A DNA stretch of 64,000 nucleotides, taken from NCBI GenBank assembly GCA_014529385.2, contig CM043942.1, positions 52,632,774-52,696,773 of the forward strand, written 5' to 3'. Under the pieces are notes generated by a model. It ran no database searches, had not been told where the DNA came from, and was given only the letters and a program-made list of their open reading frames with translations. The translations under genes were made by a program, and so were the position numbers. Below, one piece after another: positions 10,626 to 23,707 of the stretch. How positions within the stretch are numbered: the stretch's first letter is position 1; every line of letters begins with the position of its first letter. The DNA is from Adiantum capillus-veneris (lineage: Eukaryota > Streptophyta > Polypodiopsida > Polypodiales > Pteridaceae).

Positions 10626-13600
10626 GGACACCTTATAGATATTGTATACACGGGCCTCAAAAGGCTGGACTTGCAAGTGGTGGCTCTAGCACTCATCTAT
10701 GCCTGTGCTCAAAAGGATGTCCGTTAAATGTTTCAGTAACACACTTTCTAGAGTAGATAGAGCTTTTCTTCCTTTTTAATGCACCATTACTATTTCTGTC
10801 ACACTAGCCAATTTACCCGATCGACATTTTTGTAATGTACCCATTAGTGGTGAATATCAATATGTATTGGGATTTGTTCAAAAGAAAGCATGCTCTATGA
10901 AGTAGTGATTGTCACTTGAATGACCGTTTTGGGAGGGATTTCTATTGAATTCCAAGCAGAGTGTCAGCTAATGACTGCTTTTGTAGTACTGAGCGGTGAG
11001 GACTGGTTTAAATCTTGTGGACTTGAAAATTTGTTTACAATCTTCAAGGCTCTAATGGGAAGTGCAGTTAGTAGTGGCTTCCTTTTTGGTGGTGGTATTT
11101 CTCTTTTGCTTGTCCTATTATTCTCAAAGCACACACTCAAACACTTCCCCCTAAAGATACACCTTCATTTGACATGAATCAATCCATGACTAAATTTGCA
11201 ATTAGGATTTTCTTCTTGTCAATTGCTGTACGTAACGGATCCCAGTTACCTCTCTCGGGCGCTCACTCTATGTAGAACTCCTATATCTCGTGCGTTCAAA
11301 GGGTATCATAAAAATTCCTTACCTGTGATTTTTTTTGTGAATATAGCACACCCTTTTTGTGTTCAATCCGTATTTCTTTTTGAAGCTATACCCCTTTGTA
11401 AATGAAGATGTGGCAATTTTTTGAAATTAAAAAATATCCTTCTATTGAACCCATGTGATAAGTAAATATCAGGTGACCTCCCGTTATGTTCCGTCTTGAG
11501 TAACAGGTGGAGTTCAACACTTGTTGGATAGATCTTGGAGGTTTTTGGGGATTGTTTTCTACCACATTAAAGTTTCTTCTGCCTGTAGCTACTACATTGC
11601 AAAGTGAAGAGTAGCCTGTTGATTTATACCACCTGATTTAACAAGAGCAGTTGCCTTCTCAGCACTTGCAAATGAGAGGTTTAGTGCTAACTGGCTCATT
11701 GATCTTTTTCCTTGGATGAACACTTTTGTTTCGAAGGTTTCCCGACCTGAACCAACGTTGAATGTTCAAGAGGCACCCTCTGAATTGCACCCTTGTAAAC
11801 TGCATGTTAGATGTTAACAATGTTGGCATTATGCAACACAAAAAGCTCGAACTTATCTCTTCTCTATCTCTCAACAACCTTTGGGCGTATCACTTTGATC
11901 TTCCACTCCATTATCGGCTCAATGTGGTTTGGTTGAGGCATTGCTTTCCCCTTTTGCCTTGCCTCCTCTACTGTGTCTATGTTAGATGGCAGTGCCATTG
12001 TTTGTGGTTGATCGGCTTTGCTTAGATGCTTCTTGATGTGAGATTAAGTACTTTGCCATAACCTTCATTCATACGTTCTTCATTTTCGTATCCTTAATTC
12101 ATACCTTCTAGAATTTTCCTATTGATGTGGTTGTCACTCAAAAAATGTGTCTTTCCACATCCAAACATCTTGCCAGTCCTAATAGTGAGCTTCAATGAAT
12201 TGACATTTAGACGGGCTTTGTTCGTATCTAGCACGAAAAAGCTCCCTAGCCATGAATATGTTATTAATAAATAGTACTTTTCTTGAAGGAATAAGAGTTC
12301 CATAAACTATTAATAATTTATGGATCACATGTGGATTTGTATTGTCATGCTGATGATAACAAGGATCTTATCCATAATAAAACATGCATTTGTATCCTAG
12401 CATTCATAGTAGGTAGATTTTAAATGTTCTCAATAAGCTCCTTACATTGGCAAAAGGGTCAAAGGTTGGTTTTTGGAATAAAAGGCAGGAAAGAAACATG
12501 ATTAATTTTTGCATTTTGTTGTCCCATTAGAAAGATACCCAAGTTGACGTCTTTCTCAACCTCTCTTTATGTTAAGGTTCTCATATAGCCAACTTGTTTG
12601 AGCACAAGTGTAGAAGCAATGCAAAAATTCATCACTTGGCATGTTTTACAGTTAAGACATTACAACCGTGGGTATATGAAGCAAACATAACGTTACATAT
12701 GTGCATATTTAGCCTCTCAAAATTCATCTAGTGTTGTGCAAGATCTAAACTCTTTGTTAAGAATCTCAAAAAACAAGGTCTTCATGCTTCTATTCAAGTG
12801 TCGAGGTATTTTCAATAAAGTAACGAGAAATGCTAAGGTCAACTCTTAGCTTTTAATAACCTTGCCTTTGGACAAGTGCCATAAAATGTGGAGTGACGAG
12901 TAGTTTAAATGTGATGCTGTCTTAGCATGGAAATGCTAGTTGATTGAGGTGGGTCCAACAAACAATTGAAATTCCACCTTCAATAGTGTGCTTCCTCAAG
13001 CACTTGTGCCACCAAAATTGGAATGAATTACTCAATAAACAATGTCGACTAGATGCTGGTTAGAAGCAAGTTGGATTCCATAGAGTCAGTAAACTAGTTG
13101 CGGGTAGTAAGTGTGCGCAAAGAAGTAAACTAGTTTTGATCACATGATACGTAGTGGGCATGCATTCTACAATTTGAAAGATGTGTCCATAATAGAATAC
13201 ACTTTTTGCAAATCATGTGTTGCATTCAAATTTGTTTCAAGAATTTTTCTTTTCTTGAAATGGTCATTTGGTTGATGTAAATCAAGACTTTGACCAACAA
13301 GTGCAACCAAGAACTTGCTAACCATGCTAGAGGTTCGGTATGGAAAAGGGCTAGTGAGAAGTGATAAGCTTTAGGGACTATGTCTCTGATAGGCGAGGGA
13401 CTCTAGCATATTCATCTCCACATATCTGTACTCCTCTTATAGGCCCCTGGCCCATCTTCAGTAGACCCCTTGACAACTCATGCTGGACCGTGTCCTTCTG
13501 GTCCTACCTTTCTCTTGACATTACTCCCTCCTTGAAGGAGAGTTTTTGTCCTTAAAAAAAAGGTGGAATCTTTGTTCCTAAGAACACTCATGTCTTCTTA

Positions 13601-14608
13601 AGTGGCACTTTCTTTATGTCTATCTTTCCACTTAACCAATACTTGTGGACGCACATGATGATGAGTACATAAAACTTGATAGGAAGAAAACTTGTAGGCT
13701 ATAGCTCCAACTCGCTTGAATATATTTGAATGGGCCACAATATGTAGGAGATAACTTAGCTATCTAACCAGTTTTTATACTTTTTGAATGGTCTGGAATA
13801 CGTAAAAATATATCTTCACCTTCTCTAGAAGTGACTTGTTGATTTTTTTTTTCTCAACATACATTCTGTATCTATCTTGTGCTTGTCAAACATTTTGACG
13901 AGAAATCTTGCGCATATCCACGTGATCTTGGATAATATCCATGACTTGCTGAATTGTTGATGTAGCCAATCCCACCCTTACTGATGGATTGGGTGGAAAG
14001 GTGTACATAAGACTCAACAAGTAATTCACTTGTTTTCATTAAAATGCTTCATAATTAGTCAAATGAATGAATTTACATGTTGCTTCACATATGAATTTTC
14101 TAAACACTAGGATCCATAACACTTAGTTTGCATACATCAGCAAAAAATTATCCGAGCGTGTGTTTCCACTATTGGAGTGTTTTGTGCTTGCCTATGCTCA
14201 TGGCACAGTTGATGCACATAGCATACATGAGACTTGAGGGAATAGATATGTAAATAGCTCTTTAAAAGAAATTAAACACTTTCCACTTTGAATCGTAACA
14301 ATTCATAATATACTAAACAAAACAATTACTAAACATGCTAAAATATGTGAACCATGATAGAATGCAAACATAAATCACATCCAAGTAAAAACAATGAAAC
14401 ATTTTTATTGACATGAAATAGCCTTTGCTATGTACGTAATAGGTGTGCATAATTATAACCTAAAAATCTTAATCAACCATTCATTAATGTTGTTTGTCGT
14501 ACTTGTTACATCAACAAAGTTTTACTAGATGTTCGATAAGCTTTGGCCACTCAAATTGTTCCCAATACCTCATGCTTGAAATGATCTAATAAACGGATTT
14601 CACCAGCA
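10626..14608. other. 3' UTR of CPP1 and long AT-rich intergenic DNA
   Basis: The first 200-250 bp are probably CPP1 3' UTR. The rest is AT-rich and shows only short chance open frames. A short (GT)n run lies within the preceding CPP1 intron at about 10384-10403. I see no gene or complete transposon here. Old, unrecognisable transposon remnants are possible around 13.3-14.0 kb but cannot be supported by domains. Confidence 0.45.
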
Positions 14609-14627
14609 CCAAATAGGGACTTTTTTA

Positions 14628-15131
14628 AAAAAAAAAATGAGAAAAAGATCCTTCTATTAGTTACTGAAACTGCCCATAGGGCTACAACCACCTCTTCAGA
14701 GAGGGCTACAACAACCATGGTGGGAGACTCTCCCAATGAAAAAACCAGAATATGTACAATGGGGCTAAATCAAGAAATGGGGGGAGGGAAAATCCACACA
14801 GGTGGTCGGTAGTGCCATCGTAGTACACCCTGGACCATGGTGTAGAAGGGCCCAGGATGCCAGAGTCGTAGGAAAGCCTCTCTGCGCTGCCGCATGCGGT
14901 CGGAGCTGCCCTGTAGTCGTCCTCTGAGAGTGTGGATCAGCTCTAGCCAAAAATCGCGTACAGTCTCTGCTGGTCGCACAGGGCGAGCCTCAAAGATGCA
15001 GAAACAACGGGCCCACCAGATGAACCAGAGTGTCAGGCCACTGATGCGCTCCCAACACTCCTCTCTCTTGCTGCACCACTCCTATGGAGTAAGCTCTGTA
15101 TAGCAGGCTGAAGTGTAGGTCACCCCTCCTG
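14628..15131 (-). mobile_element. 5'-truncated LINE fragment with 19-bp target duplication
   Basis: The 19-bp sequence CCAAATAGGGACTTTTTTA occurs at 14609-14627 and 15132-15150 and brackets this insert, the hallmark of target-primed LINE insertion. On the minus strand the insert encodes part of the LINE ORF2 C-terminus after the RT. It is rich in Trp and Arg (WWARCFCIFEARP, then the open frame at 14770-14979). The 3' end on the minus strand is a T-run rather than poly-A, which is unusual, or the A-run beside the duplication is part of it. Confidence 0.75.
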
Positions 15132-15150
15132 CCAAATAGGGACTTTTTTA

Positions 15151-15960
15151 TGATACATAATTAAGAAAAAGGCATTAATATCTGGTCCATAGACTCATAT
15201 TCTTCACATGTGGAATATTTCTCATATAGTGATGTCAATAAATGTGATATTTGTCAAGTACAAGAAGTACTTGTGTGTGGAGTTAACTTGAGACACTCAA
15301 TGATAGGATTGAGAGGGACCTTCCTAAAACCTTGCCGCACACTGGTTGAACCGAACTCGGTGAATTCCTAAACCATGTTGTACAATGTGTGATTGACAAC
15401 ATGTGCCAAAGAACGATCCCCACTTTGTAGGCGTATGATCGCCTTAAGAGAATCGACCACTAAAAAGTATATAATACCCTGAGTAGACCTTCATAAGGGA
15501 AATTTATTGGGGTTCACACCAACTGGCTAGCCCATCTCTTAACCCTAACCTTATTCTTTCATATACTATAGAATAAGGAGTTGTGAGATTACATCCTCAC
15601 ATTGTGCTCCACCCAAACCCGTGCTCCTACTTCCCTCATTTTCCTGCACGCACGCACACACACACACACACCCACACTTGTGCACGCGCACTTCACAAGT
15701 GGTATCAAAGCCTAGGCGGGAGGTGCATCAGCATCTTCACCTTCATCTTGCATGCACAGGGCTCAAGAGGAGCATAAGGTCTTGCAACGCTTTCAAAGCT
15801 AAGGAACTAGAGGAGGATCTATAGAATCGAGTGAAGAGGAACTTGACTCATCTGGTAGCACTGGATTATGATGAGAACTGAAAAAAGGTAAAGGAAGTGC
15901 TAGTTACTTTGTACAATTAGCACTGGTGATTGCAAAAGCAATGCAAGGCAAAGTAAAATT
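15151..15960 (+). mobile_element. Probable Copia LTR end and PBS relic
   Basis: TGGTATCAAAGC at 15700-15711 differs at one base from the Copia initiator-Met PBS found at 643. It follows an LTR-like CT/AC-rich stretch with an (AC)n run near 15655-15672. Downstream sequence resembles a leader, but no gag domain or second LTR was recognised. The remainder of the stretch is noncoding. Confidence 0.4.
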
Positions 15961-15992
15961 GCAACACTGGTGACACCAATCTGTAGTGCAAT

Positions 15993-16082
<90 letters not shown>
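15993..16082. repeat. (GA)n microsatellite
   Basis: An uninterrupted GA run of about 44 units lies here. The serine-leucine and arginine-glutamate open frames across it are artefacts of the repeat. Confidence 0.97.
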
Positions 16083-16085
<3 letters not shown>

Positions 16086-16247
16086 CCTTGCCTCTCATGA
16101 CACTCTCGACGAGAAGAGAAAGGAGTTTCGATAGCGAGAGAGAGGGAAGAGGCGGCATTGTGCTTTTGAAAACACACACAAATGGTTTCAAAGAAGCAAA
16201 GTATGTGAAACACACACACATATACTTAGCCTCATCCTCATGGAAAG

Positions 16248-16250
<3 letters not shown>

Positions 16251-16312
<62 letters not shown>
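16251..16312. repeat. (GA)n microsatellite
   Basis: A second GA run of about 30 units lies 170 bp after the previous one. Confidence 0.97.
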
Positions 16313-16314
<2 letters not shown>

Positions 16315-16574
16315 TGTCTTCTTAGCTCTGCAAGCTATGTTCGTTTATGTATATCTACTACTTTTTTATTTCATGGTATGGGCAAATTTGGCTCTGTGTG
16401 AGGGAGTGTTTATGTGGTGGCACCCTTGCTTCAGATAGTGCTTTTCTCTTCTAGGGCTCTCTAGATCCTTAGGGCAGTTGAATGAGGTTTTTATGCTTTG
16501 TAAGTTTTTAAAGTTGTGACTACCTATAAAAGCCTATACTGATGTAATGGTTTTTCTTTTATAGTTTCACCTAG

Positions 16575-16690
16575 GTCATAAAATGAGCATTGAAAAACAA
16601 AAAAGGGGGAGTTCCTTTATGGCCTTCAAAAAGCAAAGTAGAGTCACCTTCAAATGGCCTTGAAAAGGAAAAGTAGAGTCACCCTTCAAA
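16575..16690. repeat. Short duplicated segment
   Basis: AAGTAGAGTCACCTTCAAATG is present twice with small changes, near 16637 and 16672. It is embedded in noncoding DNA between microsatellites. Confidence 0.5.
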
Positions 16691-16745
16691 TGACAAATGG
16701 AGGCATATAATATAGATATTAGTTTGGAGGTGCCGCCTCTAGAGG

Positions 16746-16747
<2 letters not shown>

Positions 16748-16809
<62 letters not shown>

Positions 16810-16819
16810 TCTCTCTCTA
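16748..16819. repeat. (CT)n microsatellite
   Basis: A CT run of about 27 units is followed by imperfect CT-rich sequence. Confidence 0.96.
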
Positions 16820-16931
16820 ATTGGACAGCCAATGCACACCGGTTTAAGACACCCGGACACAAGAAATGAGGACATGTGGGGGGAGGGGCTACATGAATCT
16901 CTTTCCCCTTTATATATAGTATATATAGACC

Positions 16932-18790
16932 TTTTTTTTGCCATACTCACAATTGTGAGTGGAGATGTATATAAACTCAACAAAATAATGTACAAAAGAC
17001 CTCAAGCACATCTTGTGCCTTGAGGGATCAACATTACTACAGATCGGCCTTTTTGTTACGGACATAAGAGACTTACTTGAGAGAGATATAATGGAGGGTG
17101 TCACCCTCGAGTTGGCTAGAACCACAATCATCTTTCATAGTGTCAACTGGAATGGAGTGGGATGGCTTTAATCGCTTGGATCCACTCACCAAAGCTCCTC
17201 CCTTTTCCATTAGAGACTATCACTTCCCTGCTTTCTTGGATTATCTCGTTGAAGTCAGTAGTTGAGAGTTCATTTTTGAAAATACATTTGTTCCTAGTTC
17301 TCTAGACTTGTTTAAAGTAGCCAAAGCACAAAACTTGTGTGCATGTAAGGAGCTTGGTTCTTTATAAACTTCCCTCCCGTGATGAAATAATTATGTAGAA
17401 AATAATCTTTTGTATCCATTTGCAGACTTTGCCTGCCAAGCCACTTATAGTCAGATATTATGATCTTCATTTGATGTTTGCATCCTAAGAGTGCTATCTG
17501 ATCGAATTGCTTCTTTGCATCCTGAGAATCTATCTTATCCAATTTCTCTAGCAAAGAATCTTATTGACTATCAAAATAGCCCCCTAAAGTGCCTTCCATA
17601 GGAATATCTTCATTGCCTGGGGCCATTAATGGTCCCAAATGTTACTGATTAGCATTCTTCGCCTCGTTTCTAGCCATTTCTTATGCCATTGTTTATTAAG
17701 AGGGGCAAACCAATTTGTTTTAAGCATTAGGCTAAAGTAAACTTCCTTGGTTTGAAGTTTTAAGAAAATTTTGTTCCACAGGCCACCACTAGGCTTTCCC
17801 CTCAGATCCAGACTCACAAATAGGCATCAGAACTTGATTCAAATCTTCGATGGCTCTTTCAATTAGAAGTCTTTCAGGAGAAACAGAGTCGTTAATTGGT
17901 TTGCTTCTTTCCATCTTGTGTTGCTGCCATCCCAAAATTGAGCTAGATATCTCAATCCTTTGTTATTGATCTTCCTAGCAATCTCTCTCGAATGGAGTTA
18001 CTAAATCCCTTCCCACTTTCGATAGCCATGGGAACTAGTGTGTTATGGAAATATTTGGCGGACTCCCCCGATTCGAGGGTCTCTATACCTTTGACACATG
18101 TACAAACTAGATCGCTCGTGATGGCCCTTAACCTTAGTTTTTCCCACTGAGGTGCTAGCAGTTTGTCGTGAATCCCTAGTTCCTTCCAAGGGCCCCTTGA
18201 GAGGAGACCTTCACTTTGTTAATCATGTCATCTTAATGGCCCATGCCTGGTCTTGTTTGGCTAGTGCAACAAAAAAATTAGCACACCGAGCCTTTGCATG
18301 CACCTTAGGGTTGAGGATTCCAATGACGCCTTGCTCCTTAGGTTTTGCAACAATTTTCCATCTGACCCACTACCAGGGGAGCAAAACTCGGGTGCTATTC
18401 TTCCAAAGGAATTTGTTCACCAGTTTCAAGAATTCCTTTCAGCCATTTTTAAGAGAGGACCTGCAAAGGATATGTACGAGATCATAAAAATATTAATCAC
18501 TTGTACTCTACCCTTGGAGGGGGGGAGCACATACTCCCACTAATGCATCTTGCTTTGCACTTTGTCCAAGACCCACAAGAACCTCTGCTTGTTGGTGATG
18601 TTGACCCCAAGTGGGGCCGCTAGATGGCGGAATGCCTTTCCTTTAGAGACGACCTCTCCTAACCATTCAGATGGGTCAAACAAGTGACTCTCTAATAGCA
18701 AGCTCAATCTTGATTCTTCAATATTGCACTTTGACCTTGAGGTGGTGGAAAACATTTGAACGATCCCCAAAGCCATAGTAAGGTAGACTT
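16932..18790 (-). mobile_element. Decayed 5'-truncated LINE (RT C-terminus and zinc-finger region)
   Basis: On the minus strand 18776-18540 reads as the end of a LINE reverse transcriptase (FRHLAAPLGV, then KGRVQVIN after a stop). 17560-17300 matches the post-RT region of the plus-strand LINE at 19.5-20.3 kb. Stops and frameshifts are frequent. The 3' end carries ACTCAC-AATT-GTGAGT at 16945-16960 and a run of eight As (Ts on the plus strand at 16932-16939). The 5' boundary is approximate. Confidence 0.75.
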
Positions 18791-19490
18791 AAAGCATGCC
18801 ATGAATTACTTTATGTTTCAAAAAAGATATAAGGATAATATAAACATATTAATGTGGGTTTCTCTTCATTGGATTGCCTTTGGAGAGTTTTTGGATGTCA
18901 TCTCCTACATCCTTCTACAGGAGATGTCACTATTAATAGCTATATTAGGACGATGATTTTAATTATTTGGTAACAAAGCATCCAAGATATAATTATCACT
19001 ACCTTGATGTGGATGCATAGAGAGTATTTACACATGTTTTCACCTTGGAAGGAAAGGGAGGAAGGAGAGTGCTACCAAAATTAGGCCTTACTTCTTGTTG
19101 TCCACAACAACATATGGGTCACTTACTAGTATTAATTATATACAATAAGTACCTTAAAAATCATACATACGGGCACCAACACAACCCTGCTAGCTGACAC
19201 TACATATGTGAGTTGCTTTGTATGTACACCTTGCTAAAGCATGATAAAAATCCCACAAAAGGAAAGCATGTTCACTATCATTACACTCCACTACATGTAC
19301 ATATATACAAATTACAAAAAGTGGGGTGTTCAAAAAATATGCGCACCATCATAATTTTTGAACGGTATCCTTCTTTTGCAATAAGCTCAAAAAATGCACA
19401 ACAAAGAAACTTAGCTTCCACACAGAATCAATATCCAACTAAAAAAAAAACGCTAGCTCTAAGAATACAGAAGTTTCACCAAGCCACAAA
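18791..19490. other. Spacer between LINE copies
   Basis: AT-rich DNA with no recognised gene or element. Only short chance open frames are seen. Confidence 0.4.
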
Positions 19491-19499
19491 CTAAGGAAA

Positions 19500-20263
19500 T
19501 ATACTCAAACTCATATTCAAAGCAAACTAGTTCTCCCCAAATAACTAACAATGGTGAAAGCTCTGGCCAAAATCTAGTTGGGTGTTGGCGGAAAAAATAT
19601 ATGGGACCCTCAATGGCCCCCAACAATAAAGATCTTTCTATGGAAATACTTTGGGGGGCCCTTTCAATTGTGGTCAAGATTTTAACCAGAGAGATAGGTT
19701 TGAATAGATGCTTAGGGTGCAAAGCGGCCAGTGAGGATCCCCTCCACTTGTTCCAAAATTATCCATCTACAAGAGGCCTAGTGGGAAAATTATGCAAATG
19801 GGTACAAAAGACTTGGATGATCCCATTCTTCAAGATGAACTACTCTTGGGAGGCAAGGTGTGGAAGAACCAAGCCATCTTGATTTGCACACAAAGTGTCC
19901 GCTTTTGCTACTTCAAACAAACGTGGAAGTCTAGGAACCAGTGTGTCTTTGGAAAAGACCACTCGATGGCTAGCTTCAAAGAGATTACTCAAGAAAGTAG
20001 TGAAGCAACCATCGATGTTAGAAAACATAAGAACTCTGAAGACTGGCGTCAAGAAATATTTTCCCTCTTAACTCTAGCTCCCTCCAGCCAAAAAAATGTG
20101 ACTCTCTCAGTAGCTATCGTATTTTATGGATTATGTAAACCCACATCCTATATCTGGTCCCTCAAGACATCCGTCGTGCTTGAAGTTGATTGTACATTTC
20201 TTTCTGGGTTAATTTAAGTAATCCACTCACAATTGTGAATTTGACAAAAAGAAAAAGAAAAAG
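19500..20263 (+). mobile_element. 5'-truncated LINE with zf-RVT region and A-rich tail
   Basis: The plus strand encodes a zf-RVT zinc-binding region (NRCLGCKAASEDPLHLF) at about 19690-19750. The LINE C-terminus follows (WKSRNQCVFGKDHS) near 19925-19970. Frames shift around 19790, so it is not functional. The 3' end has ACTCAC-AATT-GTGAAT at 20225-20240 and then an A-rich tail of AAAAAG repeats. It is homologous to the minus-strand copy at 16932-18790 (for example GGKVWKNQA against GGKFIKNQA). Confidence 0.8.
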
Positions 20264-20699
20264 GAATAAAATGATGCAAAATAAAGATATTGTTCATAAG
20301 GTAGGCTCCTTTGCACTACAGTATGTTTGAAATGGACGATATAGTGAATGGAAGAAGTATGCATAATCAAATTGTCAACAGTTTTAGGTTTATTGCCTTT
20401 TTCTTCATTTGCATGCCATGTAGTAGGATAGGATCTATGTGGCAAGGCACAGGTTCAATTCTTCAAGTTTGGGAGATACTATCCCAACTCTTGCAACATA
20501 CTTTAGTATGGAACCCTATTACTCTAGGCACTATATACTTTATCAGTATTTTCGCAAAGCTTTCATAATATGAACAATTTAACTTGATCTTTTAAAAGCA
20601 AGGTTATTTAATTTACAAACATGTTTGAATGAACACATTACCTATTCAAGTCAATGCTCGTTTTGTCATGAAGTGTTCATTGCATTAGTGCTTTACACC

Positions 20700-21122
20700 A
20701 AAATGAGCAACTTTAATATAAGATCCGTCCGGGTTGGTTGCAAAGTGAACCCTTCTTGATGGTGATCGAGATTACAGGCTCCACCCATATTGCGATTATG
20801 CTTTGTTGTATTCCTAATGGTTTGGTTTATGGATGCCTCTCAGAAGGGTGGCTCCCTATTCTAGCCTTTGTAATGTTTTGGGTTTTGGCTCTGAGGTAGT
20901 CCATCTCGAGGGGGATGTCTTATTGAGGTGGCAATCCACCTTATTTCCCTGTCAGCCTCTTTGTGTTTTTGCTTAGTTGTGACTTGTCTGGGTGAGCAAG
21001 TTGTCCTATTGTAACTCCTTTTGAACTCCATGGCTCATTTGGAGCATGGAGGTGGTGTATGCTTTTCTAGTTTTTGATATATTTCAACTCACTTAGTTGA
21101 GTGAGTACTGCCAAAAGAAAAA
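20700..21122 (+). mobile_element. LINE 3' UTR fragment
   Basis: This is noncoding, but it ends with ACTCAC (21087-21092), an 8-nt loop, GTGAGT (21101-21106) and then ACTGCCAAAAGAAAAAAG. This is the same 3' terminal architecture as the adjacent LINE copies. The 5' boundary is approximate. Confidence 0.6.
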
Positions 21123-21330
21123 AGATTCGTGCTCCATACAATCTAATCTTTCATAAATGATCTTGAAACATATTTTAGTATGATATCATATTCAAAAAAT
21201 CATGAGACTTTGTACCCCTAGTTTCTATGCAACATGAGATAGCGTGTCCTTAGATGAAGCTAATCAAGCATGATAAGTTCATCCAAGCTATCTCATAGAA
21301 TGATTTTGGTCTCTAGTAGACATTAATAAG

Positions 21331-21462
<132 letters not shown>

Positions 21463-21766
21463 CGCGAGATATGGAACACATGGGAGTTGCTTAGAAGAGA
21501 GGCAAAAATGTGTCACACGGAACACATGGGATTTTCTTAGAAGGGTGAGATAAAAAGTGTATGTGTGTGTGTGTGTGTGTAACTTTTTTGGATGATATAT
21601 GCAACTTTATGGGGTATAAAAGTCTAGTTCTGGCTTTTTAAAAGAAGCCTTTTTCTTAGCAAACCAGACATAAAAGAAGCCGTACAGAAGAAGAGAGTTA
21701 AGCGTACATGTGATACTTTATTACTTTCTATCCTGAATGGATCTACCTTTTGGAGTGAAATCTCTT

Positions 21767-21915
21767 TGTTTTTTGTTTTTGTTTTTTGCAAAACTCAGAA
21801 TTTGTGAGTGGATTGTATTAAGCACAACATCAAATTTACAAACTAGCCTTAAACTCAAGCCGAGCCTTGAGGTGCTGAAGATTACAGATTGATTTTTTTC
21901 TAATTTTTCTATAGG
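21767..21915 (-). mobile_element. Short LINE 3'-end fragment
   Basis: On the minus strand it ends with ACTCA, a short loop, TGAGT and TTTGCAAAAAAC repeats. It is similar to the region just inside the 3' end of the LINE at 16932. Only about 150 bp was inserted. The 5' boundary is approximate. Confidence 0.6.
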
Positions 21916-22299
21916 TCCTTTAATTTCATACCCTTGCATTGCTCGATTTCCTTTTTATTTTATTTTATTGTTTTCACTTTGTTAGGTTAGAATTGTGTAC
22001 TTTTTCTATAGAAGTTTCTACACGTTAAAAGAGAATCGAGTGCATTGAGGAAGTAAGCCAAAAAAGGAAGGTTCAAAATATATCTAGTTGTTCTTACACG
22101 TCAAAGGTTTTCACATTAGACAACTATATTTAGTGCTTCAACACATGGAGACACGTACCATCCTACCATTGGACATTTAAAAGATTGCACTTATAGCTAG
22201 AGATAATAACACTTAGCTAATGATCTTATTTATTTCGCAAGTTGTTGAGCGAAGGACTACACCTATAATTTTTTGCTCACACGCATATTTTTGTGAACA

Positions 22300-23177
22300 C
22301 TTATTGTAATAAACGTCTTTCCGACATTTCATTTCTTGATGGAGCCGATTCATTGTAATTAGCGGGACTCAATTGAGTTTCCAGCTTGTATTCACCAAGT
22401 AGTTTCACCTGCTTATGTAATTAGATTAGAGATGTGTTCACACCTCCAAGGCTGAAGTATAAGAGCCAATTATTGTAAACCTAAGGACAGTTTTTTTTGA
22501 ATCATTAATCAAGATAAGTTTTGAGCGCCGTGACTGTGTCTGAGAGAGAGTCTTATCCTCTTGCTACGCGAGCTACGGAGCCGCCATTGGAGAAGCGACA
22601 CCGCCATTGTGTTAGCAACGGCGAGAGCTACGCACCGATACCAAGTGTGTGCGTATTCGACTTCTACGCGAGGTGAGCTCCCACGAGATTCTATGTGAGT
22701 TTTCTTCCTACCTGTGTGTCGGAATTGAGCGTGCCATATATCTATAGAACCGCAGCGAGTAGAGCTACACATTAGTACCATCGGAGTCGAAATTCGGTCA
22801 CCTAAATTTTTCGGCTGTCTTCATACGCGTTTACCGCACGGAGTGGTTACAGGTTGAGATTATATTGTAGATTCATAGGATATTGTCCTTACCTAGTGTA
22901 GAGATTCCCCTTTGAGTTTGAGGCTGATTCGATGACTTTAGATCACGTTTTGGATAGCATTTGTTTGTGGTATGATTTTCAGTCATTTGCGTATTTGAGA
23001 ACTTAGGTTTGATTTCCTTGGTAGTGATTGTCATTAGAAGGTCGAGTAGGTGATTTGACACCCACCTATTTTTTTCCATGCACCTGCGGGTCAAGCTCCG
23101 TCCTTGTCTGACATTCTTGTTTGTCGGTTGAGTTCTCGCTATCATAGCCACCGCTAGCGGCGTAACCGCCCAACATT
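22300..23177 (+). repeat. Probable 5' LTR of a Ty3/Gypsy element
   Basis: The region ends just before a Gypsy primer-binding site and has the GC-richer character of an R-U5 segment (22520-23170). The LTR start could not be fixed, and no matching 3' LTR was recognised downstream. Without the second LTR, the length is a guess. Confidence 0.45.
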
Positions 23178-23195
23178 TGGCGCCGCCGCCGGGGA
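23178..23195 (+). other. Gypsy primer-binding site
   Basis: TGGCGCCGCCGCCGGGGA matches the common plant Gypsy PBS form TGGCGCCGTTGCCGGGGA except at two positions. It follows AACA and T bases, as is usual after such LTRs. Confidence 0.8.
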
Positions 23196-23707
23196 CGAGA
23201 GCCCTAAGTAGGTGACCTTAGACTAATCCTACGAGGTGAATTGTTTCATTTACTTTGTATATTTTAGTTAGAAAGGTCTAGGAGTGGTGAACTCCGAGGA
23301 TCTTTGAGAGGTACTAGGAAACTCGTGGTATTCCTGGGTCTTTCTTGTTTGACAGTTTTTTAGTTTAGATTAGATTGATTTTTGTTGGTGATTGAGTGAT
23401 TGTTGAGATTGAGGTATTTGCTAGTCCGTGTGTGGAGTGAATCTCTTTATACTCACCATTGCAAAAACCCATTTATGATTAGAAGTAGCTTAGGTAGGAC
23501 TTGATTTGATCCTGATCTAGGGCTATTAATCAGTGATTTATTTGCTTGATGTGTTTGTTTGCATGTTAGATCACTAAACCATTGATTTGGTAGTGAAACT
23601 TGCATAAACAAAGTGTAGAGAGATTTTCTGTGAAACTGAGTGTTGCTGAGCACTTAAGAGAGCTCTTGGAAGAGTTCTGTGCCAAAAAACTGGAATTCTG
23701 TAACATT

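Noticed and set aside
15904-16995. Long Ser-Leu or Arg-Glu open frames over microsatellites
   Set aside because: They are translations of (GA)n and (CT)n runs and have no start context or homologous flank. The same applies near 21288-21525, 47899-48914, 50143-50364, 55060-55340 and 56965-57271.
16932-20263. One LINE rearranged by twin priming (inverted 5' part)
   Set aside because: Both the minus and plus pieces contain the same post-RT region and each has its own 3' hairpin and tail, so they are two separate insertions.
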